Shown here: positions 27,568-38,683 of the stretch, piece after piece
Position numbering within the stretch: the stretch's first letter is position 1
Layout: each line of letters opens with the position of its first letter
Source of the DNA: Segetibacter sp. 3557_3
GTDB taxonomy: Bacteria > Bacteroidota > Bacteroidia > Chitinophagales > Chitinophagaceae
Reading direction: 5' to 3'
DNA: 64,000 bases
NCBI RefSeq assembly: GCF_004354985.1
Contig: NZ_SMSK01000012.1
Coordinates: 62,001 to 126,000, forward strand
Notes under the pieces: generated by a model
Told to the model about the DNA's origin: nothing
The model's input: only the letters and a program-made list of their open reading frames with translations
Databases searched by the model: none
Program-made: the position numbers and the translations under genes

Positions 27568-28416
27568 ATGAAAACATTAAGGCTGTTCTTTTTGGTTGCA
27601 ATAACTGTGGTGAGCACAGGCGCCTTTGCCCAGGATAAGAATTTTTATATCTTCCTGTGCTTCGGGCAATCCAATATGGAAGGGAATGCAAGAGTGCAGG
27701 CACAAGACTCGTCAGGAGTACCCGAACGTTTCCAGGTTTTGGAAGCTGTTGACTGTGCTAACCTTAACCGTAAGAAGGATAACTGGTACACTGCCGTTCC
27801 ACCGTTGAGTCGCTGCAGAACCGGCCTTACCCCTGCCGATTACTTCGGGCGCACAATGGTTGAAAACCTTCCTGAAAAGATCAGGATAGGGATCATCAAT
27901 GTTTCTGTAGGGGGTTGTAAAATTGAGCTCTTCGATAAGGATAATTATGGGTCTTATGCGGCTACAGCTCCGGCGTGGATGGTTAATATGATTAAAGAGT
28001 ACGACGGCAATCCATATGGTCGTTTAGTGGAACTGGGGAAGTTGGCCAGCCAATACGGTGTAATTAAAGGCATCCTGCTGCACCAGGGAGAGTCGAACAC
28101 CAATGATAGTTTGTGGCCCGGCAAAGTGAAAGGAGTCTACAATAACCTCGTGAAGGACCTTCATCTAAAAGCCAAAAAAGTGCCCTTGCTTGCAGGAGAA
28201 CTCGTTAATGCCGATCAGCAAGGCAGATGTGCAAGTATGAATAACATCATTGCGACGTTGCCGCAAACGATCCGTAATGCGCATGTAATTTCTTCAGCAG
28301 GTTGTGAAGCGGCACCAGACAGGTTGCATTTCAACGCGGAAGGTTATCGCAAGCTAGGTAAAAGGTATGCCGTTAAGATGCTTTCCTTGCTGGGGCATAC
28401 GGTTACGCAACCTTAA
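27568..28416 (+). CDS. CE6/SASA-family acetyl xylan esterase
   Basis: 282 residues with a Sec signal ending at AFAQ. The SGNH-type catalytic residues are Ser35 (CFGQSNMEG) and Asp251/His254 (APDRLHF), with the HQGESNTND block between them. This is the sialate-O-acetylesterase-like (SASA) domain of carbohydrate esterase family 6, whose plant-polymer members deacetylate xylan. It probably acts in the periplasm on acetylated xylo-oligosaccharides. It stands 276 bp after xylA and ahead of a run of glycoside hydrolases. Confidence 0.9.
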   Translation: MKTLRLFFLVAITVVSTGAFAQDKNFYIFLCFGQSNMEGNARVQAQDSSGVPERFQVLEAVDCANLNRKKDNWYTAVPPLSRCRTGLTPADYFGRTMVENLPEKIRIGIINVSVGGCKIELFDKDNYGSYAATAPAWMVNMIKEYDGNPYGRLVELGKLASQYGVIKGILLHQGESNTNDSLWPGKVKGVYNNLVKDLHLKAKKVPLLAGELVNADQQGRCASMNNIIATLPQTIRNAHVISSAGCEAAPDRLHFNAEGYRKLGKRYAVKMLSLLGHTVTQP

Positions 28417-28700
28417 GCAAAATGGGTTGGCCAAAGCGAAAGCGGTCAGCCGTGGTTCAGCAGCTTGGCTAGGCTATCGTAGCTAACCTGTCCGCTGGTA
28501 TGCGATAGAACAGGAGTTTGGGTACTTTACGTCGACACCCTCCAGGCACCTAAGCAAGAATGTCTACAGTTCTGGCACCTTTTTAAGTTTTAGGTGATGG
28601 TAACCTGGTAAGCCTTCGCATTTACCGCCGGCTAACCGTGTTTGGCTTCTAACCCGCAAGAGGGGCCATCGGTTTAAATCAACTAATGATCAATATTCTA

Positions 28701-30635
28701 ATGAAACTATTGCTGGTTACAGGGATCGTATTTATAACAGGTGTATTTTCCGCAGTGGCGCAGAAAGTGACCATCAAATCACCAAATCAAAAAATTACAG
28801 CATCACTTTTTTGCCGGCAAAATGCCATGATTGGTGAATGGTATCTAAGAGCCGATTATACCAATAACGAACAGACCTCTGAAGTAATTCCACAGATCGA
28901 CCTTGGACTATCAAGAAGCGACCAGGTATTTACCAACGAACTAAAGTTCTTACGCACAAGCAAGCCCGTTTTAATTAACGAACAATACACGGCGCTTCAT
29001 GGAAAAAAATCAGTGCGCAGCAATGCTGCCTATGAAACCATTGTCTCTTTTGAGAATCCCTCGAAGGCGAAAATGAACCTGGTTTTAAGAGCGTACAATG
29101 ATGGTATCACTTTCAGGTATGAGTTCCCGGAAAAAGGCGGGAGTTTCGTGATTAAAGATGAGCAAACAGCTTACACTGTTACCCGCGAAACCGAAAGATG
29201 GATGGAACGATGGAACCCGGCAAATGAAGGACTTTACACGGCGATGAGCAATGAGAAAGTGCAAAAGCAGGAATGGTGCTACCCGGCGCTGTTCAAATTA
29301 AAAGATAGTGCTTGCTGGTACCTGCTGCATGAAGCGGGGCTTGATCGCACCTATTGTGGTACAAAGCTCAGTAATGTGGTAGACAGCTCCCGGTACAAGC
29401 TCACCTTTCCGAATCCTCGTGATGGCAGGGGCATGGGAGAGTCGGCACCAACAATCACCCTCCCATGGAAATCACCGTGGCGGCTTGTAACCATTGGTAG
29501 CCTTTCCGACATCGTAGCTTCTACCTTGGTAGATGATGTTTCGCCACCTTCAGTAGTAAGTAATACAGCCTGGATAAAACCGGGCCTGGTGTCATGGAAT
29601 TACTGGTCGAGCAATCATGGAACAATGGATTATAAGATTGTGACAGACTTTGCTGACCTGGCTGCTGAAATGAACTGGCCTTATACCTTACTCGATTGGG
29701 AATGGGACAGAATGAGCAATGGCGGCAATGTGGAAGACGCAGCAAAATACATTTTGTCTAAAGGGGTAAAGCCATTGATCTGGTATAATTCAGGCGGCAA
29801 TCATACCTGGGTTTCATCAACGCCAAAAGATCGTATGTTAACGCACGAAAACCGTCTTGTTGAATTTGCAAAGCTCAGGAAAATGGGGTTCGCAGGCGTT
29901 AAAATCGACTTCTTTGAAAGTGAGAAGCAGGATATGATCCGCTACTACCTTGACATTCTTGATGATGCCGCACAATTCGAAATGATGGTTTACTTTCATG
30001 GGTGCCTGGTGCCACGTGGATGGTCGCGCACTTACCCGCACCTGATGACGTACGAAGCAGTGCGCGGGGCAGAATGGTATAACAATACCCCTGATTTTAC
30101 CATGCCTGCGGCTGAGCATAATGCAACCCTTCCTTTTACACGTAACGTTGTCGGGGGAATGGATTATACACCTGTCACCTTCACCAATTCGCAGTTTCCC
30201 CATGTTACTTCATATGCACATGAGCTGGCCCTAAGCGTATTGTTTGAATCGGGTCTTCAGCATTTCGCTGACCGACCCGAAGGATATCGTGCCCTGCCGG
30301 ATGCAGTCAAAACGTTTTTGAAAGAAGTGCCAAACGCCTGGGACGACATCAGGTTGATAGAAGGAACTCCCGGCAAAAACGTGTTGTTAGCGCGACGAAA
30401 AGGAACCGGTTGGTACCTTGGGGGTATCAATGCCGAACAACGGGAAAGACGTAAAACAATAAAGCTAGACTTCCTTGAAGAAGGAGTGAAGTATAAGCTC
30501 ACGCTAATTGCAGACGGCAAACACGATAAAGATTTCACAACCGAATATATGGTTGTTGATAAAACGGGTTCAATGGATGTAAGGGTACTTCGACGTGGTG
30601 GTTTTGTTGCTTCACTAAAACCAATGACAAAATAA
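28701..30635 (+). CDS. GH97 glycoside hydrolase, retaining type
   Basis: 644 residues from MKLLLVTG at 28701; an ATG at 28686 would add five residues. Signal peptide ends near AVAQ. The N-terminal beta-sandwich (IKSPNQKITASLF), the central barrel (WPYTLLDWEWDRM, KPLIWYNSGG) and the C-terminal all-beta part are in the GH97 order. Asp403 in VKIDFFESEK matches the position of the nucleophile of retaining GH97 members, so alpha-galactosidase or beta-L-arabinopyranosidase activity is more likely than the inverting alpha-glucosidase activity of SusB. It would remove side-chain sugars in the periplasm. Confidence 0.92.
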   Translation: MKLLLVTGIVFITGVFSAVAQKVTIKSPNQKITASLFCRQNAMIGEWYLRADYTNNEQTSEVIPQIDLGLSRSDQVFTNELKFLRTSKPVLINEQYTALHGKKSVRSNAAYETIVSFENPSKAKMNLVLRAYNDGITFRYEFPEKGGSFVIKDEQTAYTVTRETERWMERWNPANEGLYTAMSNEKVQKQEWCYPALFKLKDSACWYLLHEAGLDRTYCGTKLSNVVDSSRYKLTFPNPRDGRGMGESAPTITLPWKSPWRLVTIGSLSDIVASTLVDDVSPPSVVSNTAWIKPGLVSWNYWSSNHGTMDYKIVTDFADLAAEMNWPYTLLDWEWDRMSNGGNVEDAAKYILSKGVKPLIWYNSGGNHTWVSSTPKDRMLTHENRLVEFAKLRKMGFAGVKIDFFESEKQDMIRYYLDILDDAAQFEMMVYFHGCLVPRGWSRTYPHLMTYEAVRGAEWYNNTPDFTMPAAEHNATLPFTRNVVGGMDYTPVTFTNSQFPHVTSYAHELALSVLFESGLQHFADRPEGYRALPDAVKTFLKEVPNAWDDIRLIEGTPGKNVLLARRKGTGWYLGGINAEQRERRKTIKLDFLEEGVKYKLTLIADGKHDKDFTTEYMVVDKTGSMDVRVLRRGGFVASLKPMTK

Positions 30636-30751
30636 TCCAGGTTGTATTTTAATCGAAGAATCGCGGTTACATGTTGTGTCCCGGCTGTGCTTTGGCATCT
30701 ATTCAAGCGAAATCATTATATCAACATCCATCTCAATCTCATTAGTTATCC

Positions 30752-33241
30752 ATGAACTTTCGCATCAAGGTTAGTTGTATCAAAATACCGTTTTTCGTTT
30801 TATTGCTGATTGCATCAACAAATGGCTACGCTCAAAACAAGCCCGGTTTAAAACTTTGGTACAATAAGCCATCCGGTAAAACCTGGGAGAATGCACTTCC
30901 AATCGGAAACGGACGCCTCGGTGCAATGGTGTTTGGAAATGTAGAAAAGGAAACCATTCAGCTTAATGAGCACACCATATGGAGCGGGGGACCCAATCGA
31001 AACGACAATCCCCTCGCACTGGATTCTTTGCAAACAATAAGACGATTGATTTTTGAGGGTAAGCAAAAGGATGCGGAACGGATCGCCAACAGGGTAATCA
31101 TTACAAAGAAGTCGCATGGCCAGATGTTTCAGCCTGCCGGTAATGTTCAGCTCACTTTTAATGAACACGAAAACTTTACCAGCTTTTATAGGGAGCTCGA
31201 TATAGAAAGGGCGGTCGCTAAAACTTCCTACAAGGTTGGTGATGTTACCTATACACGCGAAGCATTTGCATCTTTCCCCGACCGTGTAGTGGTGATGCGA
31301 TTAACAGCAAGCAAGCCGGGCAGCATTTCCTTTACCATTTCGTTTTCAACCCCGATGCCCAAGGTACAAGTGAAAACTACTCCTGCTAAAGCGTTAACCT
31401 TTGCAGGCACAACCATGGATCATGAGGGCGTCAAAGGAGTAGTGAATTACAAAGGCATCGTGCATGTTCAACCGGAAGGAGGAACGCTTACTTCAAACGA
31501 TACTTCCGTTACGGTTAGCAACGCGAATACGGCGACGATCTATATTTCAATTGCCACCAACTTCAACAATTATAACAGTGTTGGCGATGATGAAGATGAA
31601 AGGGCTGCAGGGTATTTGAATAAGGTCTTTCGCAAACCCTATCCCGCTATCTTAGCCGCCCATGTTGCTGCATACCAAAAATATTTTAACCGTGTCAGGC
31701 TGGATCTTGGTACTTCTGAGTCTGCAGGTGCGCCAACTGACGAGCGATTAAAGAATTTCAATAGTGTTGTTGATCCGCAGCTGGTAACACTTTATTACCA
31801 GTATGGAAGGTATCTGTTGATTTGCTCGTCGCAGCCAGGTGGTCAGCCGGCAAACCTGCAGGGGATTTGGAATGATAAAGTTCGTCCGCCATGGGATAGT
31901 AAATACACCATCAACATCAATGCGCAGATGAATTACTGGCCTGCCGAAAAAGCCAACCTTTCAGAATTGCATATGCCGTTCCTGGAGATGGTAAAAGACC
32001 TGTCTGTTACTGGTCAGCAAACGGCTAAGGATATGTACGGCGCACGAGGTTGGGCAGCCCATCACAACACCGATATATGGCGCGCTACGGGTGCAATTGA
32101 TGGTGCCACCTGGGGTGTTTGGAATGGCGCCGGCGGATGGACAAGTCAGCACCTTTGGGAACATTACCTGTATACCGGGGATAAGGCTTTTCTTGCATCG
32201 ATATACCCGGTGTTAAAAGGGGCCTCAACATTTTACGTTGATTTCCTGGTTGAGCATCCGACAAAGAAATGGCTTGTTATTAACCCTGATATGTCGCCTG
32301 AAAATGCTCCCGCGGCACATCAAAATTCATCCCTCGATGCGGGTACAACGATGACGAACCAAATTGTTTTCGACATATTTAGTTCAACCATAAAGGCAGC
32401 TGAGCTATTGAAACAGGATGCGGCCTTTGTTGACACACTTATACAAATGCGTCGGCGTTTACCGCCCATGCAGGTTGGTAAACATGGCCAGCTACAGGAA
32501 TGGCTGGATGATATCGATGATCCAAAAGATAATCACCGCCATATATCGCACCTCTATGGATTATTTCCCTCCAACCAGATTTCTCCTTATCGCACCCCGG
32601 AACTCTACAGTGCTGCTAAAACTACATTAACCCATCGCGGCGACATCTCAACGGGCTGGAGCATGGGATGGAAGGTAAACTGGTGGGCAAGAATGCTTGA
32701 TGGTAATCACGCATATAAATTAATCCAGGGGCAACTTTCACCGGTTAGAAGTGGAAGAGGCGAGGGCGGCGGATCTTACAATAATCTTTTTGATGCCCAT
32801 CCGCCATTTCAAATAGATGGCAACTTTGGTTGCACTTCAGGCATTACCGAAATGCTGGTGCAAAGTGCCAATGGTGAAGTTCACTTATTGCCGGCCTTGC
32901 CCGATGCCTGGCCCGAGGGCAGCATTGGGGGTATTAAGGCAATCGGGGGTTTTGAACTTCTCGGAATGGAATGGAAAGATGGCAGGCTGGTTAAAGCAGT
33001 TGTGACATCAAACCTGGGTGGTAACCTTCGTTTACGGCTCCCCAATGCTGTTAAGTTGAGCACCGGTAGCGGGCTCAAAGTAGCCAAGGGAACAAATACA
33101 AATCCGTTTTATAAAATAGAGGAAACGCTTGCACCTGTTATATCGTCAAATGCGAACGTTACACCTCCTGATTTGAAGAAAACTTTAGTTTACGATTTAC
33201 AAACACAGCGAGGCAAAACATATACGCTGGTTGCTCAATAA
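30752..33241 (+). CDS. GH95 alpha-L-fucosidase / alpha-L-galactosidase
   Basis: 829 residues with signal ending at GYAQ. GH95 signatures are plain: LWYNKPSGKTWENALPIGNGRLGAM and QLNEHTIWSGGP at the start, INAQMNYWPAE with HHNTDIW in the middle, NPDMSPENAP, and HPPFQIDGNFG, whose Asp689 belongs to the catalytic set. The family inverts alpha-1,2-L-fucosides or alpha-L-galactosides; xyloglucan and some arabinoxylan side chains carry these. It follows GH97 by 116 bp on the same strand. Which sugar it prefers is not readable. Confidence 0.95.
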   Translation: MNFRIKVSCIKIPFFVLLLIASTNGYAQNKPGLKLWYNKPSGKTWENALPIGNGRLGAMVFGNVEKETIQLNEHTIWSGGPNRNDNPLALDSLQTIRRLIFEGKQKDAERIANRVIITKKSHGQMFQPAGNVQLTFNEHENFTSFYRELDIERAVAKTSYKVGDVTYTREAFASFPDRVVVMRLTASKPGSISFTISFSTPMPKVQVKTTPAKALTFAGTTMDHEGVKGVVNYKGIVHVQPEGGTLTSNDTSVTVSNANTATIYISIATNFNNYNSVGDDEDERAAGYLNKVFRKPYPAILAAHVAAYQKYFNRVRLDLGTSESAGAPTDERLKNFNSVVDPQLVTLYYQYGRYLLICSSQPGGQPANLQGIWNDKVRPPWDSKYTININAQMNYWPAEKANLSELHMPFLEMVKDLSVTGQQTAKDMYGARGWAAHHNTDIWRATGAIDGATWGVWNGAGGWTSQHLWEHYLYTGDKAFLASIYPVLKGASTFYVDFLVEHPTKKWLVINPDMSPENAPAAHQNSSLDAGTTMTNQIVFDIFSSTIKAAELLKQDAAFVDTLIQMRRRLPPMQVGKHGQLQEWLDDIDDPKDNHRHISHLYGLFPSNQISPYRTPELYSAAKTTLTHRGDISTGWSMGWKVNWWARMLDGNHAYKLIQGQLSPVRSGRGEGGGSYNNLFDAHPPFQIDGNFGCTSGITEMLVQSANGEVHLLPALPDAWPEGSIGGIKAIGGFELLGMEWKDGRLVKAVVTSNLGGNLRLRLPNAVKLSTGSGLKVAKGTNTNPFYKIEETLAPVISSNANVTPPDLKKTLVYDLQTQRGKTYTLVAQ

Positions 33242-33339
33242 GTGCATCTGCAACCAAAAGTTAGATGCCAGCATTGTCTTCTTTGCGCTAATAGTCGAGC
33301 TGATGTTTTTGGGCCAGGCAGAAGACGTATATGGAGCTT

Positions 33340-33413
33340 CTTTTGCGTCGCAACTTGTTGGCGGGTCGCACTCCCGTCCGACTGCCGGGCGGACTTGTAC
33401 CATCGGAACGCTG
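33340..33413 (+). repeat. MITE-related repeat remnant carrying a GC-rich hairpin
   Basis: In the gap between GH95 and the esterase gene, the blocks TTCTTTTGCGTCG, TTGGCGGGTCGCACTC and CTTGTACCATCGG follow the order of the element at 38490. Between the last two lies the hairpin CCCGTCCG-ACTGC-CGGGCGGAC (33373-33394), the same module as at 10640, 44520 and 49631. It looks like a decayed element into which a hairpin module was inserted. Confidence 0.5.
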
Positions 33414-33480
33414 TGCAGCTTGCCCGCGAACATTTAAACAGCTACGAAATCTAAAAAATTAAGCCTTCGGTTTTCACAAC

Positions 33481-34383
33481 ATGAAAATAGCCAGCCACAT
33501 TCTTCTATTGATCTTATGGTGTCCTTCTATCATTCAGGCACAAGAGATCGTTTCCCTATATCCCGGAGCTATACCAAATTCAAGGGCCACCAATGTTAAA
33601 GAGAATAGCACCCTGCCAGCAAACGGTATGTATAACCGGGTAACTATTCCCACCCTTGAAATATACCAGCCTGAAAAAGAGAAGGCTTCCGGTGCTGCAG
33701 TAATTATTTGCCCTGGCGGCGGGTATAGCGTAGTTGTTTACCAGGGTGAGGGTATTGGAACAGCCAAAGAGTTTGCTAAAAGCGGGGTAACTGCTTTTGT
33801 ATTGAAATATCGTCTTCCTGATGATTCGACAATGGTAGATAAAAGCATTGGGCCATTGCAAGACGTTCAACAAGCCATCAAACTTGTCCGTGAAAAAGCA
33901 GGCCAGTGGGGAATTGACGTAAACAAGGTAGGGATTGTCGGATTTTCTGCTGGCGGACACCTTGCTTCAACCGGCGCTACCCATTTTACCAAATCATATA
34001 TTGAAAATAGCAATGGTACCAACCTTCGTCCTGATTTCCAGGTACTCGTCTACCCGGTGATCAGTATGCAGGACAGTTTAACGCATAAGGACTCCAGAAG
34101 AAAGTTATTGGGCAACCAACCTTCCGGCGAGATGGTAACCTTATTTTCAAATGAGTTACAGGTTGCCCGCAATTCGCCCCCTGCTTATCTAACCCATGCC
34201 GCTGATGACAAGGTAGTGGATGTGGATAATAGCATTGCCTATTTTGAAAAGTTACGCCGACTAGGCGTGGATGTAGAAATGCATATCTATCCCAAAGGCG
34301 GACATGGCTTTATATTCAGACAAAAGGGCTGGATGGAACCACTTATCCAATGGATGAAAAACAATAAATGGATGGCTAATTAA
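33481..34383 (+). CDS. Exported alpha/beta-hydrolase esterase (BD-FAE-like)
   Basis: 300 residues, signal ending at IIQAQ. The oxyanion-hole motif CPGGGYS, the nucleophile elbow GFSAGG (Ser156), an acid loop AADDKVVD and the His in GGHGF make a complete catalytic triad. The family includes acetyl xylan and feruloyl esterases common in Bacteroidetes xylan loci. It ends 8 bp before the GH39 gene, so the two are co-transcribed and probably act on the same substituted oligosaccharides. Acetyl esterase is my preferred reading. Confidence 0.85.
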   Translation: MKIASHILLLILWCPSIIQAQEIVSLYPGAIPNSRATNVKENSTLPANGMYNRVTIPTLEIYQPEKEKASGAAVIICPGGGYSVVVYQGEGIGTAKEFAKSGVTAFVLKYRLPDDSTMVDKSIGPLQDVQQAIKLVREKAGQWGIDVNKVGIVGFSAGGHLASTGATHFTKSYIENSNGTNLRPDFQVLVYPVISMQDSLTHKDSRRKLLGNQPSGEMVTLFSNELQVARNSPPAYLTHAADDKVVDVDNSIAYFEKLRRLGVDVEMHIYPKGGHGFIFRQKGWMEPLIQWMKNNKWMAN

Positions 34384-34391
34384 ATCCAATC

Positions 34392-36104
34392 ATGCTTTTA
34401 CCACGACTAATAACCGGAACGATGGATGCATTAAAGTATGTTGCAGGGAGTGTTATCTTTTTACTATTCATCCACGGTGCAAGTGCGCAGCAAACTGCGG
34501 TAACGATACGGGTAGACGCGGCTAAAACGGTCGGGGATATGAAGCCGTTTTGGGCTTTTTTCGGCTACGATGAACCCAACTATACTACACGGGAAAACGG
34601 TAAGAAACTGTTGACCGAACTACAACAATTGAGCCCGGTCCCAGTATACGTTAGACCACACAACCTGCTGACCTCGAAGGGCAATAGTCCGGGTCCGGAT
34701 CTCAAGTGGGGCTTTACAAACGCTTATCAAGAAGATGCAGCCGGTAAGCCAATCTATAACTGGACAGTCGTTGACAGCATCATTGATACCTATGTTCAAA
34801 GGGGGATGAAGCCCCTGATGGAAATCGGGTTTATGCCAAAAGACCTTTCCTCAAAGCCTGAACCATACGAGCATACCTGGAGCAAGAATGGCAAGATCTG
34901 GACGGGCTGGACGTACCCTCCAAAAGACTATGATAAATGGAGAGAACTGGTTTATCAATGGGCTAAACACTCGGTAGAACGTTACGGGAAACAAGAGGTT
35001 AACTCGTGGTTATGGGAATTATGGAATGAACCTGATATCGGGTATTGGTCGGGTACTTTTGAAGAGTTTTGCAAACTATACGACTACACCGTCGACGGGT
35101 TAAAGAAAGCCTGTCCCGAATGTACCATTGGAGGGCCGCATACTACAAATCCCGGGGGAGACAAAGCTTATGACTTTCTAACCAAGTTTATTGAGCACTG
35201 CCTGCAGGGTCAGAACTACGCAACAGGAAAGAAGGGAACACCACTACAATACATCGGCTTTCATGCAAAAGGAGCACCCGAACTTGTGAATGGAAATATT
35301 CGCATGAATATGGGCACGCAGTTGAAGAGTATTGAACGTGCTTTTGAGACCATCAGCAAGCATCCCCGATTTAAGAACATTCCAATAATAATTGGTGAAA
35401 ACGATCCTGAAGGTTGTGCCGCATGCTCCGAAAAGCGGGAGCCTAGATACGGTTATCGAAACGGAACCATGTACCCGGCTTATACCGCATCGTCGTATGC
35501 AAGAATTTACGAATTGATGGACCGGTACAAAGTAAACCTGAGGGGTGCTGTAACATGGGCGTTTGAATTCGAGGACCAGGAGTGGTTTGCAGGTTTTCGT
35601 GATTTGGCTACCAACGGCGTTGATAAACCGGTGATGAACGTTTTTCGCATGTTGGGTATGATGAGTGGAAAAAGGATTCCAGTTCAATCTGGCGAAGGCT
35701 TCAGTGCAGCAGATATTATAGCTAACGGTGTACGGGGCAAAAACGATATTCATGCATTTGCAAGCAGGGATGGCAATTCAGTTGCCATTATGGTTTGGAA
35801 TTATCATGATGACAACGTGGAAGGCCCGGCCGCCCCTGTCCAGTTATCTGTTAGCAACCTCGGCAAAAACAAGGTATTGGTTCATCATTACCGGGTAGAC
35901 GATAAATTCAGCAATTCATTTAGTAAGTGGAAGGCAATTGGTAGCCCACAGCAAGTGAATGCTGAACAATTCAGAGAACTGGAACGTGCTGGGCAATTAC
36001 AATTATTTACATCGCCGGAATGGAAGGAATCAAAAGAGGGTAACACTCAGTTGCGATTTGAATTGCCAAGGCAAGGTGTATCGTTTATCCGCTTGAGCTG
36101 GTAG
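34392..36104 (+). CDS. GH39-family beta-xylosidase-like hydrolase
   Basis: 570 residues from the ATG at 34392; MDALKYVAG at 34422 gives a neater signal peptide and may be the real start. Signal ends near ASAQ. The barrel carries the acid/base Glu213 in LWNEPDIGYW and a candidate nucleophile Glu in IIIGENDPEG, where GH39 xylosidases usually have a TEF-type segment, so the second site deviates. A C-terminal beta-sandwich begins near residue 425. Family members release xylose or related sugars from non-reducing ends. The gene is tightly linked to the esterase upstream. Confidence 0.85.
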   Translation: MLLPRLITGTMDALKYVAGSVIFLLFIHGASAQQTAVTIRVDAAKTVGDMKPFWAFFGYDEPNYTTRENGKKLLTELQQLSPVPVYVRPHNLLTSKGNSPGPDLKWGFTNAYQEDAAGKPIYNWTVVDSIIDTYVQRGMKPLMEIGFMPKDLSSKPEPYEHTWSKNGKIWTGWTYPPKDYDKWRELVYQWAKHSVERYGKQEVNSWLWELWNEPDIGYWSGTFEEFCKLYDYTVDGLKKACPECTIGGPHTTNPGGDKAYDFLTKFIEHCLQGQNYATGKKGTPLQYIGFHAKGAPELVNGNIRMNMGTQLKSIERAFETISKHPRFKNIPIIIGENDPEGCAACSEKREPRYGYRNGTMYPAYTASSYARIYELMDRYKVNLRGAVTWAFEFEDQEWFAGFRDLATNGVDKPVMNVFRMLGMMSGKRIPVQSGEGFSAADIIANGVRGKNDIHAFASRDGNSVAIMVWNYHDDNVEGPAAPVQLSVSNLGKNKVLVHHYRVDDKFSNSFSKWKAIGSPQQVNAEQFRELERAGQLQLFTSPEWKESKEGNTQLRFELPRQGVSFIRLSW

Positions 36105-36223
36105 TAGTAGGTGGGCGTAAACACGCAACGCTTAGTTAAGAAAACCTGGAGTGAATACTACCTATCGTACACGAGTCAACCAACTGGTTTATCAACACAC
36201 CAGTATCATATAAGAAAGCTGTG

Positions 36224-37393
36224 ATGATCATGTTCAAAAAAGGGATGCTCCGTTTATTGTTGATTGCAGTCGTTATTTGTTTTGTAGCGCCCGCATATAG
36301 TCAACCGCCGAGAGGACCACTGGTTAAATCGCCCCAAGTACTTGCCGATAAGAAAGTGACTTTTCGCTACCTCGCACCCTCGGCAAAAGAGGTAAGGCTT
36401 GCAGGCGGCCAGTTTGGTGCTGCTAATGTTCCAATGAAAAAAGATAGTGCCGGCATCTGGAGTATAACCGTTGGCCCCGTTATACCAGACATCTACCCAT
36501 ATAGTTTTACAGTAGATGGAATTACGGTGATGGATCCTGCAAACGTTGAATTTTTCCCTAATGAAAGGTTTAAAGCCAGCCTGGTTGACGTGCCTGGTTT
36601 TACGCCACTTATACATTCCATGCGTGATGTGCCGCATGGGTCGGTAAATTATGAATACTATCCTTCAGCAGGGGGTACAACCGGCTCCCTCGTGGTTTAC
36701 ACTCCACCGGGGTATGATAAAGGGGCCGCTCAGAAGTATCCTGTCTTTTATTTAATCAGCGGTACTACCGATACAGAAGAAACCTTTTTCAAAGTAGGCC
36801 GCACAAATCTGATCCTGGATAACCTTATCGCAGAAGGCAAGGCAAAACCAATGATCGTTGTTATGCCGTATGGGAATGTAGAAGCGAGGATAGCGGCACA
36901 AAAAGGTGGAAGCAAGCCGGCAGACCCAACCGGGAGAGAAAGCGCCGACGCCATGAGCAGGATGAAGAACTTTGCGGACGATATGACAAAAAACATCATT
37001 CCCTATATCGACAGAAACTACCGGACAATTGCTGATAAAAACAATCGTGCGATAGGAGGCTTCTCCCGTGGAGGTGGGCAAACACTGCGAACTGCTTTTT
37101 GGAACATGGATAAGTTTTCCTGGATTTGCTGCTATAGTGCTTATTTGCCACCGGCAGAAATGGAGAGCAATTACCAGGCGCTGGTATCTCAGGCCGACGC
37201 TACAAATAAGCAATTGAAATTGTTATGGGTGAGCGTGGGTACAGAGGACTTTCTGTACAATGACGTGGCTACATTCCTGAATTATTTAAAATCAAAAAAT
37301 ATCAATTTTCAGAGTCATATAACCGGGGGTGGCCATACCTGGATGAACGTGAAAACGTACCTGGCAGAAACCGCACAATTGCTTTTTAAATAA
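36224..37393 (+). CDS. E-set plus CE1 esterase (feruloyl/acetyl esterase-like), paralogue A
   Basis: 389 residues from ATG 36224; GTG 36221 and ATG 36230 are alternatives. Signal ends at AYSQ. Residues about 35-125 form an immunoglobulin-like E-set (CBM48-like) domain ([33 protein letters not shown]). The esterase-D-type catalytic domain follows, with Ser281 in GGFSRGGG, an Asp in GTEDF and His in GGGHTW. Xylan-locus members with this layout hydrolyse feruloyl or acetyl esters. It is a tandem duplicate of the next gene, which starts 15 bp after its stop codon. Confidence 0.9.
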   Translation: MIMFKKGMLRLLLIAVVICFVAPAYSQPPRGPLVKSPQVLADKKVTFRYLAPSAKEVRLAGGQFGAANVPMKKDSAGIWSITVGPVIPDIYPYSFTVDGITVMDPANVEFFPNERFKASLVDVPGFTPLIHSMRDVPHGSVNYEYYPSAGGTTGSLVVYTPPGYDKGAAQKYPVFYLISGTTDTEETFFKVGRTNLILDNLIAEGKAKPMIVVMPYGNVEARIAAQKGGSKPADPTGRESADAMSRMKNFADDMTKNIIPYIDRNYRTIADKNNRAIGGFSRGGGQTLRTAFWNMDKFSWICCYSAYLPPAEMESNYQALVSQADATNKQLKLLWVSVGTEDFLYNDVATFLNYLKSKNINFQSHITGGGHTWMNVKTYLAETAQLLFK

Positions 37394-38485
<1,092 letters not shown>

Positions 38486-38489
38486 GAAC

Positions 38490-38640
38490 CAATGTCGGTA
38501 CTTAAGCGCTTTTTGTGGTGACCAGCTTCAGTAATTCTATTTGCCATCGTTGAGCGTGCCCCCAATTCATTGGCGGGTCACTCACTTGTACTGAATAAAT
38601 TTATTCACCCGGTTTCCGGCAATAGGCTTGAGTAAACGAC
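38490..38640 (+). mobile_element. MITE-like element, copy 2
   Basis: Inverted terminal repeats are CAATGTCGGTACTTAAG at 38491-38506 and CTTGAGTAAACGACATTG at 38627-38644. Internal blocks TGGTGACCAGC, TTCTATTTGCCATCGTTG, TCACTCACTTGTAC and TTTATTCACC match copy 1 (8541-8680, minus strand) in order. This copy has about 20 extra bases (GCCCCCAATTCATTGGC, itself an inverted repeat) between the second and third blocks. No coding capacity. It fills most of the gap between two esterase genes. Confidence 0.75.
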
Positions 38641-38683
38641 ATTGAAACAAGCGTTCAACTTTTTAACTTAAAAGATAATTACA